Origin: Amycolatopsis viridis
GTDB lineage: Bacteria; Actinomycetota; Actinomycetes; Mycobacteriales; Pseudonocardiaceae
Assembly: GCF_011758765.1 (NCBI RefSeq)
Contig: NZ_JAANOU010000001.1
Span: 806,001 to 870,000 of the forward strand
DNA: 64,000 bases
Direction of reading: 5' to 3'
Both the position numbers and the translations under genes were made by a program. The first letter of the stretch is position 1. Each line of letters begins with the position of its first letter. The notes below the pieces were generated by a model. It was given only the letters and a program-made list of their open reading frames with translations, was not told the origin of the DNA and made no database searches. This document shows, one piece after another, positions 44,389 to 53,090 of this stretch.

Positions 44389-45846
44389 ATGGCTGAGCAG
44401 AGCGGCAGGACCGGGCTGGACCGGTTCTTCAAGATCACCGAGCGCGGGTCGAGCGTCGGCCGCGAAGTGCGCGGCGGGCTGGTCACGTTCGTCACGATGG
44501 CCTACATCGTGGTGCTCAACCCGCTGATCATCGGCAGTTTCTCGGCGCAGGACACGGGTGCGCACAAGGACCTGTTCGGCAACATCCTGCCGGTACCGCA
44601 GGTGGCGGCGGTGACCGCGCTGGTCGCCGGGGTGATGACGATCCTGATGGGGGTGGTGGCGAACTACCCGTTCGCGATGGCCACCGGCCTGGGGATCAAC
44701 TCGCTCATCGCGGTCAGCGTCGCGCCCCAGATGAGCTGGCCGGCCGCGATGGGCCTGGTGATGCTCAACGGCCTGGTCATCCTGGTCCTGGTGCTCACGG
44801 GTGTGCGGACGATGGTGTTCCGGGCCGTGCCCGCGCCGCTCAAGGCGGCGATCGCGGTCGGGATCGGCCTGTTCATCACCCTGATCGGCCTGGTGGACGC
44901 CGGGTTCGTGCGGCGGATCCCGGACGCGGCGAACACGACCGTCCCGGTCGGACTGGGCATCGGCGGGTCGATCGCGAGCTGGCCGACGCTGGTGTTCGTG
45001 CTCGGGTTGCTGATCACCGGCATCCTGATGGCGAAACGGGTGCGCGGGGCGATCCTCATCGGTGTGCTGGTGACGACGGTGATCGCGATCGTCCTGGAGG
45101 CGATCGTCAAGGCCGGGCCGTCCAACGGCACCAACCCGAAGGGCTGGAACCTGGGCTACCCGGCGCTGCCGGACAAGGTCGCCGGGCTGCCGGACCTGTC
45201 GCTGATCGGCAAGGTGAACTTCGACGCGTGGGTGCAGGTGCCGGCGATCACCGCCACGCTGATCGTGTTCACGCTCATCCTGACCGACTTCTTCGACACG
45301 ATCGGGACGATGACCGGGCTGGGCAAGGAGGGCGACCTGCTCAACGAGAGGGGTGAGCTGCCCAACACGGGGAAGGCGCTGTTCGTGGACAGCCTCGGGG
45401 CGGTGGCCGGTGGGTTCAGCTCGTCCAGCTCGAACACCGTGTTCGTCGAGTCGGCGTCCGGTATCGCGGAGGGTGCGCGGACCGGGCTGGCCAACGTGGT
45501 CACCGGGCTGCTGTTCATCGCGGCCATGTTCTTCACGCCGCTGTACGAGGTGATCCCCGTGGAGGCCGCGGCACCGGCCCTGGTGATCGTCGGCGCGTTG
45601 ATGATCAGCCAGGTGCGGGAGATCGACTTCACCGATTTCCGGATCGCGCTGCCGGCCTTCCTGACGATCGTCGTCATGCCGTTCACGTACTCGATCACGA
45701 ACGGGATCGGCGCCGGCTTCATCACCTACGTGGTGATCCAGATCGTGACGGGCGGCGCGCGCAAGGTGCACCCGTTGCTGTGGGTGATCGCCGTGGCGTT
45801 CGTGGCGTACTTCGCCGTGGGCCCGATCCAGGCGGCCCTCGGTTGA
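44389..45846 (+). CDS. NCS2/AzgA-type purine permease
   Basis: A 485-aa permease with twelve to fourteen membrane helices, of the AzgA-like adenine/guanine/hypoxanthine group: VTFVTMAYIVVLNPLI, ATGLGINSLIAVSVAP, LTDFFDTIGTMTGLGKEG and GAVAGGFSSSSSNTVFVESASGIAEGARTG are the signature blocks. Proton-coupled nucleobase uptake is the expected role; the exact base cannot be read. ATG at 44389. Confidence 0.92.
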   Translation: MAEQSGRTGLDRFFKITERGSSVGREVRGGLVTFVTMAYIVVLNPLIIGSFSAQDTGAHKDLFGNILPVPQVAAVTALVAGVMTILMGVVANYPFAMATGLGINSLIAVSVAPQMSWPAAMGLVMLNGLVILVLVLTGVRTMVFRAVPAPLKAAIAVGIGLFITLIGLVDAGFVRRIPDAANTTVPVGLGIGGSIASWPTLVFVLGLLITGILMAKRVRGAILIGVLVTTVIAIVLEAIVKAGPSNGTNPKGWNLGYPALPDKVAGLPDLSLIGKVNFDAWVQVPAITATLIVFTLILTDFFDTIGTMTGLGKEGDLLNERGELPNTGKALFVDSLGAVAGGFSSSSSNTVFVESASGIAEGARTGLANVVTGLLFIAAMFFTPLYEVIPVEAAAPALVIVGALMISQVREIDFTDFRIALPAFLTIVVMPFTYSITNGIGAGFITYVVIQIVTGGARKVHPLLWVIAVAFVAYFAVGPIQAALG

Positions 45847-45904
45847 GTCACGTGCCGCTCGACGGTGCGATCGAGTTCACCCGGCCGTCCGCTCGATCGT
45901 GAGG

Positions 45905-45910
45905 TAAGCT
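45905..45910 (+). promoter_or_regulatory. leaderless-type -10 box of MarR (Rv0880-type)
   Basis: TAAGCT ends 6 nt before GTG 45917. It lies inside GTAAGCTAAC, an imperfect palindrome that could be an autoregulatory site. Confidence 0.45.
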
Positions 45911-45916
45911 AACTAT

Positions 45917-46348
45917 GTGTCCGATGTGCGGGAGCCTGCCCTGGCGAGCCGGTTGCGGCTCGCGGTGGTGCGGCTCAACCGCAAACTCCGGGCGCAGCGC
46001 ACCGGTGAGAACGTCTCGCTGACCCAGCTGGCTGCACTGTCCACACTGCACAAGTGCGGCCCGCTCACGCCGGGCAAGCTGGCGGCCAAGGAAGGTGTCC
46101 AGCCGCCGTCGATGACGCGGGTCATCGCGGCGCTGGAGGACTTCGGGTTCGTCGAGCGTAGCCCGCACCCCACCGACGGGCGGCAGTCGATCGTCGCCCT
46201 CACCGAGCGGGGGCGCGCGTTCGTGGGCGAAACGATCCTGGTGCGCGAAGCCTGGCTGGACCGGAAGCTGACCGAACTGAGCGGCGAAGAGCGTGAAGTC
46301 CTCGCGCGCGCCGCCGAGATCATCGACAGAATGGCGGGGAACGAATAA
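45917..46348 (+). CDS. MarR family regulator, Rv0880-type
   Basis: A 143-aa winged-helix protein: SLTQLAALSTLHKCGPLTPGKLAAKEGVQPPSMTRVIAALEDFGFVERSPHPTDGRQ, with the MarR wing D-G-R. GTG at 45917. The next gene, an MFS transporter, starts 3 nt after its stop, so the two form an operon and the regulator probably controls efflux. Confidence 0.92.
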   Translation: MSDVREPALASRLRLAVVRLNRKLRAQRTGENVSLTQLAALSTLHKCGPLTPGKLAAKEGVQPPSMTRVIAALEDFGFVERSPHPTDGRQSIVALTERGRAFVGETILVREAWLDRKLTELSGEEREVLARAAEIIDRMAGNE

Positions 46349-46350
46349 CG

Positions 46351-47862
46351 GTGCGGGCCAACACGGGTACTGACAGAGAGTCCGATCAGACGACCACAGC
46401 TACCCGAGGCCAGGCACCTCCCGCCCGGAGCGTTCCGGCGGACCGGGCCTGCACCGCGCCCGCGGGCCGGGTGCGGAGCCGCGCCACCGGGCAGCCGCCG
46501 GCCGTGCAGGCCGAAGCCGCCACCGAGCAGGCGGCCGGCGCGGCGACCGAGCCGGAGACGAAGCCCGAGCCGAAGGCGAGCATGTTCGCCTCCCTGGCGG
46601 TGCGCAACTACCGGCTGTTCTTCTCCGGCCAGGTGATCTCCAACATCGGCACCTGGATGCAGCGCATCGCGCAGGACTGGCTCGTCTTCCAGCTCTCCGG
46701 GAACAACCCGGTGGCCCTCGGGATCGCCGTTGCGTTGCAGTTCCTGCCGACCCTGATGCTGTCCCTGTGGGCCGGCGTCCTGGCCGACCGCGTGGACAAG
46801 CGCAAGCTGTGCATCGCCATCCAGAGCGGCATCGGGGTGCAGGCGCTGGTTCTCGGGCTGCTCGACGTGGCCGGAGTGGTCACCCTCTGGCAGGTCTACC
46901 TGCTGTGCTTCGTGCTGGGCATCTTCAGCTCGCTGGACGTGCCGGCCCGCCAGTCCTTCGTCGCGGAGATGGTGGGGCGCAAGCAGATCAGCAACGCCGT
47001 CGCGCTGAACTCGTCGGTGTTCAACATGGCCCGCATCGTCGGGCCCGCCATCGCCGGCTTCGGGATCACCTGGGTGGGCACCGGCTGGATGTTCCTGGCC
47101 AACGCGGTCAGCACGCTCGCGGTCGTCACCGGCCTGCTGCTGATGAACCCGGACCAGCTCTTCCGCGGGCCGGCCGTCGCGCGCGCCAAGGGACAGCTGC
47201 GTGAGGGCCTGGCCTACGTGCGTGGCCGCTCGGACCTGGTGTCGCTGATGGTGCTGGTGTTCTTCGTCAGCACGTTCGGCATCACGTTCTTCACCTCGCT
47301 CGCGATCATCGCCGGCAACGTGTTCGGCACCCAGGCCGACGGTTACGGCCTGCTGTCCACGCTGATCGCGGTGGGCACGTTCACCGGTTCGCTCATGGCC
47401 GCCCGCCGCGGCGCCCGCGGCAAGCCGAGCGTGCGGCTGCTGCTGGTCGCCGCGTTCAGCCTGGGCGCGGTCGAGTTCGTCGCCGGGTTCATGCCGACCT
47501 ACCTGGCCTTCGGCATCGCGTTGATCCCGCTGGGGTTCGCCACCATCACGTTCCTCAACACGGCCAACTCGCTCGTGCAGACCTCGGTCAGCCCGGAGAT
47601 GCGCGGCCGGGTCATGGGCCTCTACGTGCTGGTGCTGATCGGCGGCAACCCGATCGGCGGCCCGATGGTGGGGTGGATGGCCGACACCTTCGGCGGCCGC
47701 TCCCCGTTCCTGATCGGCGGCGTGCTCTCCGCGGTCACGGCGGTGGCCTGCGCGGTCGTCCTGGTCCGCCGGGGCGGCATGGCCCGGCCGGTCGAGCTCG
47801 CCGGGCTGCGGGTGCTCAGCGGCCGAGGAGGGCAGGCAGCACGGACCCGGCGAGTGCGCTGA
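46351..47862 (+). CDS. MFS transporter (DHA3-like)
   Basis: A 503-aa permease with ~70 disordered N-terminal residues and twelve helices of the DHA3/enterobactin-exporter-like type: NYRLFFSGQVISNIGTWMQRIAQDWLVFQLS, WAGVLADRVDKRKLCI (motif A) and FGTQADGYGLLSTLIAVGTFTGS. GTG at 46351. Transcribed with the MarR gene. The 3' end overlaps the convergent gene by 47 bp. Substrate unknown. Confidence 0.9.
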   Translation: MRANTGTDRESDQTTTATRGQAPPARSVPADRACTAPAGRVRSRATGQPPAVQAEAATEQAAGAATEPETKPEPKASMFASLAVRNYRLFFSGQVISNIGTWMQRIAQDWLVFQLSGNNPVALGIAVALQFLPTLMLSLWAGVLADRVDKRKLCIAIQSGIGVQALVLGLLDVAGVVTLWQVYLLCFVLGIFSSLDVPARQSFVAEMVGRKQISNAVALNSSVFNMARIVGPAIAGFGITWVGTGWMFLANAVSTLAVVTGLLLMNPDQLFRGPAVARAKGQLREGLAYVRGRSDLVSLMVLVFFVSTFGITFFTSLAIIAGNVFGTQADGYGLLSTLIAVGTFTGSLMAARRGARGKPSVRLLLVAAFSLGAVEFVAGFMPTYLAFGIALIPLGFATITFLNTANSLVQTSVSPEMRGRVMGLYVLVLIGGNPIGGPMVGWMADTFGGRSPFLIGGVLSAVTAVACAVVLVRRGGMARPVELAGLRVLSGRGGQAARTRRVR

Positions 47863-48802
47863 GGTCCCGGCCCGTTCCGGTGAAGACCAGTTCCTGGCTT
47901 TCGTCGTCGGCGATCTTCACCGCGACCAGGTCGCTGGTGATCAGCGCCGGGCGCCCGGCGAGCGTGTCCGGGTAGGCGCGCGGGGTGACGTCGTCGTCCA
48001 GCACGGCCTGCACGGTGCGGACCGTGCAACGGCCGTCGAACTTCGGCTTCGCCGCGGATGCGCTGGTGCCCATCGCCTTCGCGAGCTCGGTGCACAGCTG
48101 CCACGACACCACCGGCCAGGGCGCACCGCGGATGCCGTAGCCGGGGACGGGGTCGGTCACCTGCAGGGTGATCGTGCCGTCCCGGCCCTGCGCGGGCAGG
48201 CGGGGACCGGGTGCCATGGTCGCGTCGAGGACGTCCCGCGCGATGGAGACCGCCAGGTCGTCGAGCGCGAGGTCGGGCCGGGTGACGGCGAACCGCGTGA
48301 TGTCGACGCGCAGGTACGGGTGCACCCGGCCGCTGGGCGGCTCGTCGACCAGGTGCGCGTTCAGCCGCGCGTTCACGGTGCCGCCGGACTCGACCTCGGC
48401 GGCGTGCCCGGACACCGTGACCGCCTGCGGTGCGCTCAGCGTGGCCGGCGCGTTGTCCAGCCGCACGTCGACGTCGAGGCTCCCGGTCACGAGGTGGCAC
48501 CCGTTGTCCCGGACCTCCCGCAGCGTCGTGCCACCGAGCAGGGCCTGCCAGTGCCGGTCGGGCAGGGCCTGGCAGAGCACGTGAGCGGCGCTGTCCCCGG
48601 GCATCGCGACGAGCATCTCCCCGGACGGCATCGGCACGCGGTGCGGCAGCTCGCCGGCCTCGGTGGGCCAGACGGCGGGCAGTCCGGGCGGGGGCGGTGG
48701 AGCGGCGGTGCCCTGCGCCCACAGGTAGCCGGCGGCACCGGACACCGAGGCGATGGACAGCAGCACGCCGAGCACGATCGCGATCACTGTCGACGTCTTC
48801 AC
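47816..48802 (-). CDS. membrane-anchored protein of unknown function
   Basis: A 328-aa protein with one N-terminal membrane helix (VIAIVLGVLLSIASVSGAAGYLW) and an extracytoplasmic body. Two halves look alike: each has a Cys pair around a short helix (VLCQALPDRHWQALLGG ... NGCHLV and QLCTELAKAMG ... DGRCTV), reminiscent of DUF3558-type secreted proteins, though I cannot assign it. GTG at 48802, with TAGCGT (48810-48815) 7 nt upstream. An iron-box-like site lies about 100 bp further upstream. Confidence 0.72.
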   Translation of the reverse strand: MKTSTVIAIVLGVLLSIASVSGAAGYLWAQGTAAPPPPPGLPAVWPTEAGELPHRVPMPSGEMLVAMPGDSAAHVLCQALPDRHWQALLGGTTLREVRDNGCHLVTGSLDVDVRLDNAPATLSAPQAVTVSGHAAEVESGGTVNARLNAHLVDEPPSGRVHPYLRVDITRFAVTRPDLALDDLAVSIARDVLDATMAPGPRLPAQGRDGTITLQVTDPVPGYGIRGAPWPVVSWQLCTELAKAMGTSASAAKPKFDGRCTVRTVQAVLDDDVTPRAYPDTLAGRPALITSDLVAVKIADDESQELVFTGTGRDLSALAGSVLPALLGR

Positions 48803-48809
48803 GGCCGAA

Positions 48810-48815
48810 ACGCTA
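48810..48815 (-). promoter_or_regulatory. leaderless-type -10 box of the anchored protein gene
   Basis: TAGCGT on the minus strand ends 7 nt before GTG 48802. Confidence 0.45.
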
Positions 48816-48903
48816 TCCGGTGGCTTTCCGGGCTCGACCGGTGATCCACGCCGGGCCGCTGGGCCGGCACGATCGGATGAGTGGGCGGGCTTGCGGCTCG
48901 CGG

Positions 48904-48922
48904 TGAAGTTAGGCTAACCTAA
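48904..48922. promoter_or_regulatory. DtxR/IdeR-type iron box
   Basis: The 19-mer TGAAGTTAGGCTAACCTAA matches the IdeR/DtxR consensus TTAGGTTAGGCTAACCTAA at 17 of 19 positions. On the plus strand it contains TAGGCT (48910-48915), 6 nt before an ATG at 48922; on the minus strand it contains TAGCCT (48911-48916). It lies between the NAT gene end and the anchored protein gene, near superoxide dismutase and heme oxygenase genes. Confidence 0.6.
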
Positions 48923-48952
48923 TGCATGTCCGCTTCGTGGTGGGAGCGGCAG

Positions 48953-49741
48953 TCAGTTCGGGAACGGGCGAGGCCCCGGTGCCGGGAACGATCCGGGCAC
49001 CGGGGCCTCGTTCACGTCGATCCCGAAGTGCACCCGGTACGCCTCGACCTCCTCCGCGCCGGTCAGCTCCCGTTCGGCCCGCTTGCCGTCCACCGTCTCG
49101 ATCAGCTTGTCGCCGGCCAGCGTGATGCGGCCGGCGGAGGTGGGCATCGTGCACACCACGTTCTGGGTGAAGTGCGACTCCGGCGAGGTGGCCTGCCACC
49201 AGCAGGTCGGGACGAAGTCGGCCAGCTCGCGTGGCCGCTGCTCCAGCCGGTAGGCGGGCTCGCCGTCCATCCGGATCTCCAGGTCGCCGCCCGGCACGTC
49301 CAGCACCAGGAACTCACCCTCGGGATCGGCCTGCGGCTCGCACGCCGCCAGCCGCAGCGGGTGGCGGGCGAAGCGGCCGAAGCCGACATCGGCCAGCCAC
49401 GGCTCGTCCAGGCCGACACGCAGCGCCAGGTGGTCGAACGGCGCGCCCCACCGCCCGCCGCCGTGCACGCGAGCGCTCAGCAGGGTGACCCGGAACCCCA
49501 GCTCGCGCAGCAACGCGGCGAACAAGCCGTTCAGCTCGTAGCAGAAGCCGCCCCGGTGCCGCCGCACGATCTTGTCGAACAACGCGTCCTCGTCCAGCAC
49601 GATTCGCTCAGGTAGGTGAACGCTGAGGTTCTCGAACGGCACCGCCAGCTGATGAGCCTCGTGCAGGTCCCGCAGCGTCTCCGCGGTCGGGGCGGCCGGT
49701 TGCCGGGCGCCGATCCGGGCCAAGTACGCGTCCACATCCAT
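48953..49741 (-). CDS. nat: arylamine N-acetyltransferase
   Basis: A 262-aa acetyl-CoA-dependent N-acetyltransferase. The catalytic triad is visible as Cys67 (HRGGFCYELNG), His104 (PFDHLALRV) and Asp118 (LADVGFG). The N-terminal VPFENLSVHL block is typical. ATG at 49741 (MDVDAYLARIG) is chosen by family length; an ATG at 49756 is possible. In mycobacteria NAT belongs to a sterol-degradation operon, which is not present here. The last codons contain a strong hairpin (48970-49009). Confidence 0.92.
   Translation of the reverse strand: MDVDAYLARIGARQPAAPTAETLRDLHEAHQLAVPFENLSVHLPERIVLDEDALFDKIVRRHRGGFCYELNGLFAALLRELGFRVTLLSARVHGGGRWGAPFDHLALRVGLDEPWLADVGFGRFARHPLRLAACEPQADPEGEFLVLDVPGGDLEIRMDGEPAYRLEQRPRELADFVPTCWWQATSPESHFTQNVVCTMPTSAGRITLAGDKLIETVDGKRAERELTGAEEVEAYRVHFGIDVNEAPVPGSFPAPGPRPFPN
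48970..49009 (-). terminator. hairpin inside the 3' end of nat
   Basis: GAGGCCCCGGTGCC (from 48970) and its complement GGCACCGGGGCCTC (to 49009) form a 14-bp perfect stem within the last ~20 codons of nat. It may act as an intragenic terminator for nat, or as an attenuator for any plus-strand transcript from the iron box. Confidence 0.45.
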
Positions 49742-49782
49742 GCCGCCAGCCTGCATCCTCCACTGTGGTCGAGGTCAAGCGG

Positions 49783-49828
49783 CAAAAAGGAAGGGCCCTG
49801 TCCGCGCGAGCGCGCGGAAGGACCCTTC
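49783..49828 (-). terminator. rho-independent terminator after sod
   Basis: Minus-strand hairpin with arms AAGGGTCC..CCGCGCG and CGCGCGG..AGGGCCCTT around a short loop, followed by CCTTTTT. It is the only classical T-tract terminator I saw in the window, 13 nt after the sod stop. Confidence 0.8.
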
Positions 49829-49841
49829 GGACGGTCGTGCT

Positions 49842-50462
49842 CTAGAGGAGCAGGCCGTTGCCGCCGGAAACGGCGTTGTCGAAGCGCTTGCTGATCTCCG
49901 CCCAGTTGTAGACGTTCCACAGCGCCTTGACGTAGTCCGCCTTGACGTTCTTGTAGTCGAGGTAGAAGGCGTGCTCCCACACGTCGACCAGCAGGATCGG
50001 CACGGTCGGCAGGATGAGGTTGTTGTGGTGGTCGCGCAGCTGCTGCGTGATCAGCGTCTTGCCCACCGGGTCCCACGACAGGGCGGCCCAGCCGTTGCCC
50101 TGGATGGTCGTGGCGACGGCGGTGAACTGCGCCTGGAACTTGTCCCAGGAGCCGAACGCGTCGTCGATCGCCGAAGCCAGCTCGCCGGTCGGCCGGTCGC
50201 CACCCTCGGGGGACAGGATCTTCCACCACACCACGTGGTTGGCGTGCCCGGCCAGGTTGAACGCCAGCGTGGTCTCCAGGCCGACGATCGAGCCGAAGTC
50301 GCCCTTGTCCCGAGCCTCCGCGAGCTTGTCCAGGGTGTCGTTGGCCCCCTTGACGTAAGCCGCGTGGTGCTTGCTGTGGTGCAGCTCGTTGATCTCACCC
50401 GAGATGTGCGGGGCGAGCGCGCCGTAGTCGTAGTCGAGGTCAGGAAGCTCGTAGCGGGCCAT
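49842..50462 (-). CDS. sodA: Fe/Mn superoxide dismutase
   Basis: A 206-aa Fe/Mn-type superoxide dismutase. Metal-ligand regions are [15 protein letters not shown] (first His ligand at residue 28), the middle [11 protein letters not shown], and the signature [13 protein letters not shown] with Asp and His ligands. Metal preference (Fe or Mn) cannot be read. ATG at 50462 follows GGAGGG. No signal peptide is visible, though actinobacterial enzymes of this type can be exported. Confidence 0.95.
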   Translation of the reverse strand: MARYELPDLDYDYGALAPHISGEINELHHSKHHAAYVKGANDTLDKLAEARDKGDFGSIVGLETTLAFNLAGHANHVVWWKILSPEGGDRPTGELASAIDDAFGSWDKFQAQFTAVATTIQGNGWAALSWDPVGKTLITQQLRDHHNNLILPTVPILLVDVWEHAFYLDYKNVKADYVKALWNVYNWAEISKRFDNAVSGGNGLLL

Positions 50463-50626
50463 CAGCCCTCCTTCTTGTCTGACGCAGAGGTCCCTTGCGG
50501 TATCAAAACCTAGTCCTCGCGAGCGCGGGAAGCTAACCGGGGAGCCGCTGTCCGCACTGCGGGAACTGGTTCTGGTACCAGCCTGCAATCTCCAGCTAGA
50601 TCGAGGTCAACGCGCTGTGCCGATGA

Positions 50627-51286
50627 TCACTTCGCCAGGTCGTCGAGCACCGCGATGTTGAACTCGAACGCGACCAGCGCCTCGGTCACGATGCGGGTGC
50701 GCTCGGCCTCGGTCCACGGGGTGGTGTCGAGCAGCGCCTTGTACCGCCTGCGGAAGGCCGGGACGCTGCCGATGTCGTCGAAGCGGTAGAACAGCGCGCC
50801 CGGACCCGCCACGCCGTGTACCTCGGCCAGCAGCTTCCGCACCGCCTGACCGCCGGCGAGGTCGCCGAGGTAGCGCGTGTAGTGGTGCGCGACGTAGCCA
50901 CCGGCCCAGTCGAACGCCACCGACCGGATCCGGTGCACGTAATCCTCGGTGGCCGGGACCGGCTCGATCCGCCCGCGCCAGTGCTCGCCGTGCAGGAACT
51001 CCAGGTCGGCGGCCAGCGCAGGCAGCCGGCGCAGCTCGTCGAACACGAACCGGCCGCCCACCGGGTCGCCGCGCATGGCGTCGGCGGCCTCCTCGATCGC
51101 CTGGTAGATGAACCAGTACTGGGCCGCCAGCCGGGCGTAGTCGGGCAGGTCGAGGTCGCCGTTGAACAGCTCGCGCATGTACCGCGAATGGTGCGCCCGA
51201 TCGTGGGCGCGCCGCGTCGATTCCCTCAGGGTGGTCGAGAACGGGGTCCGGTTCAGGTCCAGGTCAACCGCGAGGGGAGCCACCAT
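50627..51286 (-). CDS. hmuO: biliverdin-producing heme oxygenase
   Basis: A 219-aa heme oxygenase that opens heme to biliverdin, CO and iron. The proximal ligand region STRRAHDRAHHSRYM has His28 in the expected place, and the distal-helix motif YLGDLAGGQ is intact. ATG at 51286 with TACGCT (51294-51299) 7 nt upstream. I see no iron box at its own promoter. No heme-uptake genes adjoin it, so endogenous heme turnover is possible. Confidence 0.92.
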   Translation of the reverse strand: MVAPLAVDLDLNRTPFSTTLRESTRRAHDRAHHSRYMRELFNGDLDLPDYARLAAQYWFIYQAIEEAADAMRGDPVGGRFVFDELRRLPALAADLEFLHGEHWRGRIEPVPATEDYVHRIRSVAFDWAGGYVAHHYTRYLGDLAGGQAVRKLLAEVHGVAGPGALFYRFDDIGSVPAFRRRYKALLDTTPWTEAERTRIVTEALVAFEFNIAVLDDLAK

Positions 51287-51293
51287 GAGTGGC

Positions 51294-51299
51294 AGCGTA
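51294..51299 (-). promoter_or_regulatory. leaderless-type -10 box of the heme oxygenase gene
   Basis: TACGCT on the minus strand ends 7 nt before the ATG at 51286. Confidence 0.45.
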
Positions 51300-51361
51300 G
51301 GCGAGATCCGTCACCGGGCCTACCTGCGCAGACCGGATTGACCCGATCAGCGTCCCCATGA

Positions 51362-52864
51362 TCACTCAGGGTCGACCTGCCAGGTGTGCACCGCCGTACC
51401 CCCGCGGCTCAGCTCCAGGTAGCGCCCCAGCATCGTGCTCAGCGCGGTCTCGCGGTCCGCGCCGCGCTCCTCGGCCGCGGTGACCGTCGCCCGCTGCCAC
51501 CACGCGCCGTTGCGGCGGGTCAGGCAGCGCTGCTCGATCACGCCGAGGTAGCGGTCGATGGCTGCCTCGCAGACGTCGGCGCTGCGCAGCCCCTCGGCGG
51601 CGAGCGGCAGCAGCACGCGCAGCACCAGTTCGTCCGGCGGCACCCAGCCCTGTCCCGGCCAGTACAGCTGCGCGTCGAACCCGTTGCGGGCACCGGCGTA
51701 GAGGTTCTCCTCGGCCGCCTGGAACGACATCTGTGTCCACACCGGACGTTCCGCCTCGGCGAGCGCCCGCTGGGCGCCGTAGAAGAACGCGGCGTTGGCC
51801 ATCATGTCCAGCACCGTCGGCCCGGCCGGCAGCACGCGGTTCTCCACGCGCAGGTGCGGTTTGCCGTCGACCACGTCGTACACCGGCCGGTTCCAGCGCC
51901 ACACCGTCCCGTTGTGCAGCATGAGTTCGGTCAGCTTGGGCGCCTGCCCGGCGTCGAGCGCGTCCAGCGGGTCCTCGCTCACGGTTTCCGGCAGCAGGCC
52001 GGGGAAGTAGCGGACGTTCTCCTCGAACAGGTCGAAGATCGAGGTGATCCACCGCTCGCCGAACCACACCCGCGGCCGCACGCCCTGGTTGCGCAGCTCC
52101 TCCGGCCGGGTGTCCGTGGCCTGCAGGAACAGCGGGATGCGCGTTTCGTGCCACAGCGCCTTGCCGAGCAGGAACGGCGAGTTCGCGCCGACCGCCACCT
52201 GCACCCCGGCCAGGCACTGCGCCGCGTTCCAGTGGGTGGCGAACTCGTCCGGCGCGACCTGGACGTGCAACTGGACCGAGGTGCACGCGGCCTCGGGCAG
52301 GATCGACTCCGAGTGGGTGCGCAACCGCTCCGGGTTGTGCCCGCCGAGCGGCGCGCCGTCCATGGTGAGGGTCATGTTCTCGCCGCGGGCGGCGAAGATC
52401 TGGTCGTTGAGCAGGGTGTAGCGCGTGTTGTCGGTGATCCACTTCTGGTCGAAGTGGTCCTCGGTCAGGGTCGGCAGGATGCCGATCACGGCCAGCCGCG
52501 CCCCGGCCGTCGTCGCGCGCGAGTCGGCGTCCGCCAGGTAACTGACGAGCTCGTGTTCCAGTTCGATCGCCGACTTCCCGGCCAGCGGGCGTGGCGGCAC
52601 GTTCAGCTCGATGTTGTGCTGCGACAGCTCGGTGGTGAACGACTCGTCGTCCAGCGCGGCCAGCACGGCGGTGTTGGACATCGACGGCCGCAACCGGTCG
52701 TCCACCAGGTTCAGCTCGACCTCGAGCCCGATGTGCCGACGCGGGAACGAGAAGCCGTCGTCGGCGAGCATGCGGGCCAGGGTGTCCAGGCACCGCTGGA
52801 GCTTGTGCCGGTACCGCGCCCGGTCCCGGTGGGTGAAGCTCTCCGCCGACACGTCCTTGCCCAT
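51362..52864 (-). CDS. glutamate-cysteine ligase-like (GCS2) enzyme
   Basis: A 500-aa carboxylate-amine ligase. The GCS2 fold is indicated by RRHIGLEVELNLVDD near residue 45, LELNVPPR-like ELSQHNIELNVPP, SVQLHVQVAPDEFATHWNAAQ and HLRVENRVLPAGPTVLDMMANAAF. Members join glutamate to cysteine or similar amines. Actinobacteria mostly use mycothiol, so a role outside glutathione synthesis (for example an ergothioneine-like step) is possible but not shown. ATG at 52864. Confidence 0.82.
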   Translation of the reverse strand: MGKDVSAESFTHRDRARYRHKLQRCLDTLARMLADDGFSFPRRHIGLEVELNLVDDRLRPSMSNTAVLAALDDESFTTELSQHNIELNVPPRPLAGKSAIELEHELVSYLADADSRATTAGARLAVIGILPTLTEDHFDQKWITDNTRYTLLNDQIFAARGENMTLTMDGAPLGGHNPERLRTHSESILPEAACTSVQLHVQVAPDEFATHWNAAQCLAGVQVAVGANSPFLLGKALWHETRIPLFLQATDTRPEELRNQGVRPRVWFGERWITSIFDLFEENVRYFPGLLPETVSEDPLDALDAGQAPKLTELMLHNGTVWRWNRPVYDVVDGKPHLRVENRVLPAGPTVLDMMANAAFFYGAQRALAEAERPVWTQMSFQAAEENLYAGARNGFDAQLYWPGQGWVPPDELVLRVLLPLAAEGLRSADVCEAAIDRYLGVIEQRCLTRRNGAWWQRATVTAAEERGADRETALSTMLGRYLELSRGGTAVHTWQVDPE

Positions 52865-53090
52865 GCCATCCCTGCTTCTGGTGTCCGGCCGCGGCGGGTG
52901 GTGCCCCGGCATGCCCGGCCGACAACGGTCGCACATGGATCGACACGCGGTCATCGGCCAAAACGGTGGCTCCACCGTGACGCGCGCGACTTCCTCCGAT
53001 GCTGCTCCGTTCGGCCCACGGGTGCCCACCACGTTCGGAGCACCCACCCCGACGACGGAGGATCTACCCCGAAGCCGCAGACTTCATGCC

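Noticed and set aside
44119-45771. 550-codon minus-strand frame opposite the purine permease
   Set aside because: Asp/His/Arg-rich antisense shadow; the plus strand has full NCS2 signatures.
48926-49615. 229-codon plus-strand frame opposite nat
   Set aside because: Antisense shadow of nat, which has a complete catalytic triad on the minus strand.
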